Assembly: GCA_963693085.1 (NCBI GenBank)
Contig: OY856409.1
Coordinates: forward strand, 1,614,003,711-1,614,067,710
Direction: 5' to 3'
DNA from: Alisma plantago-aquatica
Taxonomy: Eukaryota; Streptophyta; Magnoliopsida; Alismatales; Alismataceae
DNA: 64,000 nucleotides
The notes beneath the pieces were generated by a model. That model made no database searches. It saw only the letters and a program-made list of their open reading frames with translations, and was not told the DNA's origin. Positions 58,861 through 64,000 of the stretch are shown in pieces. A program made the position numbers and the translations under genes. The stretch's first letter is position 1; the number at the start of each line of letters is the position of its first letter.

Positions 58861-59469
58861 TGACTCATTTAAGCACATGGGACATTAAGCTGTCGGCCTC
58901 AACTTTTTCATCGATAGTCGCCAGGTTACTTCAAGGAGAAAACATTGAGTTAATGATGATAATTTCCCAAAAATGTTTTAGGATAAACAATGGTAGGAGA
59001 GTTTAATATCAGAGACATCTTTGGGTCCACAACAGGACCATCAAAAATGAAAGGGACAAATCATTGAACACTTGAATGGGGGTAGATGGGTTGAACCTTG
59101 ATCCTTGAGAGTCAGTATACTTCGAGGAAGAAGTCAATTAAGAAACCAAAGTAGGAACAACAATGGAAGTTGATAAAATACTAATGAGGACCAAAACAAA
59201 AGAATCATCCATAACACCAGTAACACATGAACCATCAGAAGAACTTCCCTATTGATGTTGAAGATAGTCAGTCGAATCTAGATCTGAAGAAATAGGATAA
59301 CACACAACCTCGTGCTCAAAGAGTTTACATCTATTACAAACATCTAGGAGCTACTTGTACTCCATAAAGACCTGATGAATTGTATCATCGACACCTTACA
59401 ATTCAATAGATGAAGGAAATCTAGATGAATGAACTGAATAGAACTTGAACATGAGCATAATCCAATTGA

Positions 59470-60100
59470 CTATAGTTTAGTTCTTTGAAATACTATTTAT
59501 ACTCAGAGGATGACCCAGAAAGGAGAAAATATGTTCAAACATTTTAACAACCCAAAGTGTAAGCGATAGAACAAACAATTTAATCCAAATCGGTACATTT
59601 TTTAGTCCAACCTTTGATATAGGTATGCATGGTTGCCACTTCATAAGAATCAACATAAAATGTTTCACATACCATGGCCCTTTTTCTAGGGAATGTTTCA
59701 TATCATGAGAGTTTGAGAACCTGAAAATAAATATCCCATTTTGCTTGGGAATGACTTCCACATTGTCTTCCAGATCCCAGATGTAAGTAAATGTTGATGA
59801 AGAAGCATAGGATCAAGGAGGAAGTCCACAACATAGTCAGAAAGGAAGTATCTCCATCTGATCGTGTTCTCTGAAGCTTCAACACTTGGGAAGATCACAT
59901 GACCCACTTTGACAATAATATCAGTGCAATAGAGAGGTGAGGCAGGCTTTCCAGATGATTGATAAACTTCAAACCAATATTTTGGGGAACCAGGATGAAT
60001 GATAGAGTCATTTTCTATAATTTTAGGCTTCTAGATCTAAAGATTGTTCCCAGAAGGAGGCCAATGGCGCTCTATCGCCTTGCCTGTTGCCACTCGAGAG
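59470..60100 (-). pseudogene. ORF1 of the decayed LINE (DUF4283)
   Basis: Two overlapping frames (59907-59698 and 59761-59477) carry the DUF4283 words GHVIFPSV, GIFIFRFSN, SLEKGPWYV and PIWIKLFVL, with a frameshift between them near 59700-59760. An upstream fragment near 59950 reads WFEVYQSSGKPASP. The stretch 58900-59470 should be the rest of ORF1 but is too worn to read. Confidence 0.7.
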
Positions 60101-60120
60101 GGGGCATCATAGCTTCCACA

Positions 60121-61856
60121 AATTTGAATAGATCAACTATCTTTGCATGAACTAATAACTAAAATAAGAAAAATTTCAAGCTACTTGTAATGTAAGTAAA
60201 CTAAATACAAATGATTCAATGCAAAACTAAATGTTGAATTAAAAATGAGAGTAGATCTAGGTGGAAAGGAGTAAGTACCACCCAAACTCTTTGTTGTGCT
60301 TAGAACTTTGCCCATCCCTAAACAAGGACTAAATTTGAGGTGGAAGGGAAGAAATCCTTGACGCTCATTTAGGTGGTCCTATAAACTCAAATAAGGTCCA
60401 TCTGAAAAGGAATATGTACAAGGACTTACACCTTGCACATGAAAGCCCCATGGTGCAAAACATAATTAGGTGGTTGTCGTAGGTTGAATGAACTTTGAAG
60501 ATGCTTCAATTGATATTACTTTTTCGCCACAGTTCATCCAACAAGGTCCACAAATACTCCTCCATTAGTAGAGATAGTGTATTATCTAAGTGTGGATCAA
60601 CAAGAAGTGGCACAAAGTAAGAGTGGTGCCTCTCTGGTGGCCTCAAGATCTGCTTGTCTGTGAATGTAGAAGGGGTCTACCTTCTTCTATGACATGGTAT
60701 AAAATCTTCTACTAGTATTGTCGACTTGGTTAAGTCAGGTGGGGAGTATGGGTTTGGATTCTTATCATCACCTAAATGTAAAGATATAAAATGTTTTACT
60801 AGAACATGAGAATCAACTCTCATTTGTAAATTCATCATGGTGAATATTTTTATGCGACTGTGCATCATCCTGGTCTACCGTCCAATCAACATTCAACTTA
60901 GAAAAATAATTGGATTGTTTACAATACCAACATGTTGTTTTGAATCCTTCATGTGGACACATCTAACTCAAACATTTTTTTTAAGAAGTAGAACTGGATA
61001 GGAGATAGAAGAATGAAGTGGTGGTGAAATGTATACCTCCTCTAGGGTTTGTATCTCCTTATCTGAAACAACTAGATATGCAATGGATGTTGGTTGTTTT
61101 TCTTCTTAAATACACTCAAGAAATGTTGGTTTAGCAATGTAATTGTCTAAATATGAGGATTACAAAAGGGCAAGGTGGTGGACCATAAAAATCTACTTCC
61201 ATGTCAAGGTCATTCTCCTTCTGACATTTTCAATGTTGACGTTTCAGGGACCCTAATATAGAGAATGATGGAACACAAGTGTACATGATTACGTATGGCT
61301 CCAAATCTTAGATTGTGACATTGTCTTTGAATCACAAGTCTAATTTTCTTGGATGACACACATACCATCCTTTAATCTATGTTTGGTAGATATTGATATA
61401 TCTAGTAAGTCACCTCACCATAACTCCCACATTATTGTTGATTAAATCTTCCTTGTCAAAATAATGATTTTCATAGCATGTCTCCTCATACTAACCCAAT
61501 ACACATTGTTCATTATGGTCCTCCACCTTGTGATACTCATTTGTATAAAACAATTCTTCATATTAATCTCCACAACATTGAAAGTTGGCATTGGGTGTGA
61601 TGGCGGTCCTAAACATCATTACTATAACTTGCGGAGTCACCTCAAGGATGCCCATACAATATTCTTGAAGGATCCACATTTTCTACATGTCATGCATCCA
61701 TGTGCCAATAATTCCAACTAATCTGAATGTCTAAAAATTAAAAATTTAACTATTAGTCTTAAGGAGAAAATAGTTTAATGAATACATATTTTATCAATGA
61801 TATGATAATAACAAACTATTAAAAAATTAAAAGAGAATAACAAATAAAAGTATAAT
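60121..61856. other. AT-rich stretch, nothing recognised
   Basis: Short frames (60677-60868 on -, 61464-61721 on +) show no domain. No repeat ends were found. Confidence 0.5.
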
Positions 61857-64000
61857 ATGGCAAAGAGAAATTATAGAATCAAACTTCAGGAAACTTTAAT
61901 CAGTTCGGGGCTATCAGACCTTGGATACAATGGACCAAAGTTCACTTATAAAAGCGGAAGGCTGTTAGAAAGGCTAGACCGAGCTGTGGCTAATGATGAA
62001 TGGATTATTCGTAATGCATCCAGTCAAGTTATATGCTTACCTAAAGCAAGGTCCGATCATAATCCAATTATGGTTCAAAAGGTACACTATACCAGTAAAG
62101 ATTATTGCTTTAGAACCAAGGCAGCATGGAATCATGATGGTGAATTCAAGAAAGTGGTTGAAGAGAACTGGAAAGGAGAGTTAGAGTTTACTGATGCGTT
62201 CAAATCCATAAAGCCCACCATACAGAAATGGGACTCAAAGAAAGAAAAGGATCGTCATAGAAAGAAGGATACTCTGCTGAAGGAGATTTCTGAAATGCAA
62301 ATTCAGTTGGAGGAAAATTATAATGTACAGCTCGATGAGATATGGCATACAAAGCAACAACAACTAAGCGACCTTCTACGAGTTGAGGAGATGAACTGGA
62401 AGCAAAAAGCCAGAATTGATTGGCTTAAAGAAGGAGATAATAATACCAGATTCTTTCATGCGAGTGTTCAAAACAGAAGAATGAGGAATACCATGACTAG
62501 ACTGAAAAATAATAAGGGAAGCTGGATTGAGGATGAACAGGAGATTGCTGCTCTGGTAACCGATTTCTTTAAAGATCAATTTACTGCGAGTTGCTATCCG
62601 TCTACAGAAGACTTGGACCAAATTCCTGGATACTTTAAAAAGCTTACGGCTGCACAGTTACATCATATTGGCCGTGTACCAGATGAGGTTGAAATCTGGG
62701 ATGCTTTAAAGACAATGAATCCGAACAAAGCAGGGGGACCAGACGGTGTAGATGCTGGGTTCATGCAAAAAAATTGGAAAATAGTGAAACATTCAGTTAT
62801 AACATCTGTGAGGCGTGCTTTGAATGGTTTTCCTCTACCTGACACTATGTGTGATTCTATAATTGCTTTGATCCCAAAAGTGGACAATCCAGATTCATGC
62901 AATCAATTAAGACCGATATCTCTGAATAACACTATCCTTAAGCTGGCATCAAAAGTGGTTGTGAGACGTATGAAACAACACATGACCACCTGGATTTCTG
63001 ACGCCCAATCAAGCTTTGTTCCTGGCAGAAGGATCACCGACAATATTATCCTTGTTCAAGAATTGATACATAATATGCAGAGAACTAAAACTGCCCCATT
63101 CATGGCGATTAAAGTGGACCTCACAAAAGCTTATGATCGGATGGATTGGTCCTTTGTCCTAGACACGATGCAAAAGGCTGGTTGGCCGGCTAACATTATA
63201 CGCTTCGTCATGCATTCTATGGTGAGTGGTACAGCAGCGATTCTGTGGAAAGGAAAGAAGCTTAAGCCTTTCAAAACTTCTAGAGGCCTCCGACAAGGAG
63301 ATCCGCTTTCGCCATATCTCTTTGTTATGTGCCTTGAGAGATTAAGTCAGATGATCCAGAGATCAGTTGAGGAGGGTAGATGGCAACCTATTAAAATGTC
63401 TCATTCTGGTCCAAGAATATCACATGTAGCTTTCGCAGATGACATTATTCTGTTTGCAAAGGCAACGACGGCACAAATAGATGAAATAATGAAATGTTTT
63501 TGGAAGTTTGGAAAAGCTTCAGGACAACAGATGTCAGTAGAAAAAACGCGTGTGTTCTTCTCAAAGGGAGTGGATAAACCTCTACAAAGAAGGATTGCTA
63601 TGAGAGCTGGTGTTCAGATCACCCAGGATCTTGGAAGATATTTGGGGGTGCCTATTCTTCATACTAAGGTGAATAAGGAGACCTACTCATCCATTCTTAA
63701 GAAGGTAGAGAGTCGTACTACTGGTTGGGCGGCGAAAACTCTGAGCCGGGCAGGCAGACTTTGTCTGATCAAGTCAGTCTTAACAGCTGTTCCTACATAT
63801 TCTATGCAAACCTGCAAGCTACCAATAAACATGTGTGAACGACTTGATAGATCTATCGGAACGTTTCTTTGGGGTGGTGGCAAAGCTGAGAAGTCGCTAT
63901 CACTTTTGGGATGGAACAAAGTTACCAAGGCAAGCAAGTATGGAGGGTTGGGGATCAAACGTATGGCTGAATGGAACAAAGCTTTGTTAATGAGAAGTGC
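61857..64000 (+). mobile_element. 5'-truncated LINE ORF2, running off the window
   Basis: A frame of 714 codons is open to the last base. A chance ATG lies at 61857, with an in-frame TAA at 61845. It begins in the C-terminal half of the endonuclease (SGLSDLGYNGPKFTYKSG, SDHNP), so the N-terminal catalytic residues are gone, most likely by 5' truncation on insertion. RT follows with GPDG at about residues 294-297, LIPKVDNPD, VDLTKAYDRMDW, RQGDPLSPYLF and FADD at 526-529, then the thumb (LGRYLGVPI, LSRAGRLCLIKSVL). There are no stops, so it is young or decaying slowly. The 3' end, zf-RVT and TSD lie outside the window. Confidence 0.9.

Larger units (their letters stand above)
55140..60120 (-). 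mobile_element. Decayed LINE, ORF1 and ORF2 remnants
   Basis: Conserved LINE words follow in order on the - strand, from ORF1 near 60100 to a zf-RVT block near 55600. Stops and frameshifts split it into many short frames. Ends are approximate: no A-tail or TSD was found, though the - strand is A-rich near 55150-55170. Confidence 0.8.

Overview
This is nuclear DNA of a flowering plant, most likely pericentromeric heterochromatin. There is no convincing host gene, tRNA, rRNA or prokaryotic feature. Nearly everything recognisable is retrotransposon. The species cannot be told from the sequence.

Positions 940-45464 are one nest of five transposons, each bounded by terminal structures and target-site duplications (TSDs) that I could read directly. 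The oldest shell is a decayed Ty1/Copia element (Copia A, + strand, 945-45459, TSD CTAAG). It was broken twice. In its integrase sits a 13-kb Ty3/Gypsy Athila-type element (- strand, 6011-29106, two 1614-bp LTRs, TSD ATGAT). The reverse transcriptase of that Athila element is split by a long-LTR Ty3/Gypsy element resembling the Del/Tekay group (+ strand, 13788-23872, TSD AAGTG). Further along, Copia A is broken by a second Ty1/Copia element (Copia B, - strand, 30317-42624, two 1424-bp LTRs, TSD GCATT/GCGTT). The reverse transcriptase of Copia B is split by a nearly full-length LINE (+ strand, 32975-37919, 15-bp TSD).

Downstream lie a self-contained non-autonomous LTR element with a Gypsy-like primer site and one decayed zinc-knuckle ORF (Element E, + strand, 48569-54341, TSD CACTA), a badly decayed LINE on the - strand (about 55140-60120), and a 5'-truncated LINE with an open ORF2 that runs off the right edge (61857-64000). 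The remaining stretches (1-939, 45465-48568, 54342-55139, 60121-61856) are AT-rich and hold nothing I can name.

The most interesting signal is in the Athila element. Clusters of a 15-bp dyad (GTCGATGGTATCGAC and its complement GTCGATACCATCGAC) occur as pairs with spacers of exactly 4 or 6 bp. The clusters are in U3 of both LTRs and again directly upstream of the extra ORF that follows pol, where a TATA-like box lies between the cluster and the ATG. This suggests one cis-module serving two promoters, or a repeated RNA structure. A second notable point is that the Tekay-like element has nearly identical LTRs but a thoroughly dead interior, so it was probably mobilised in trans.
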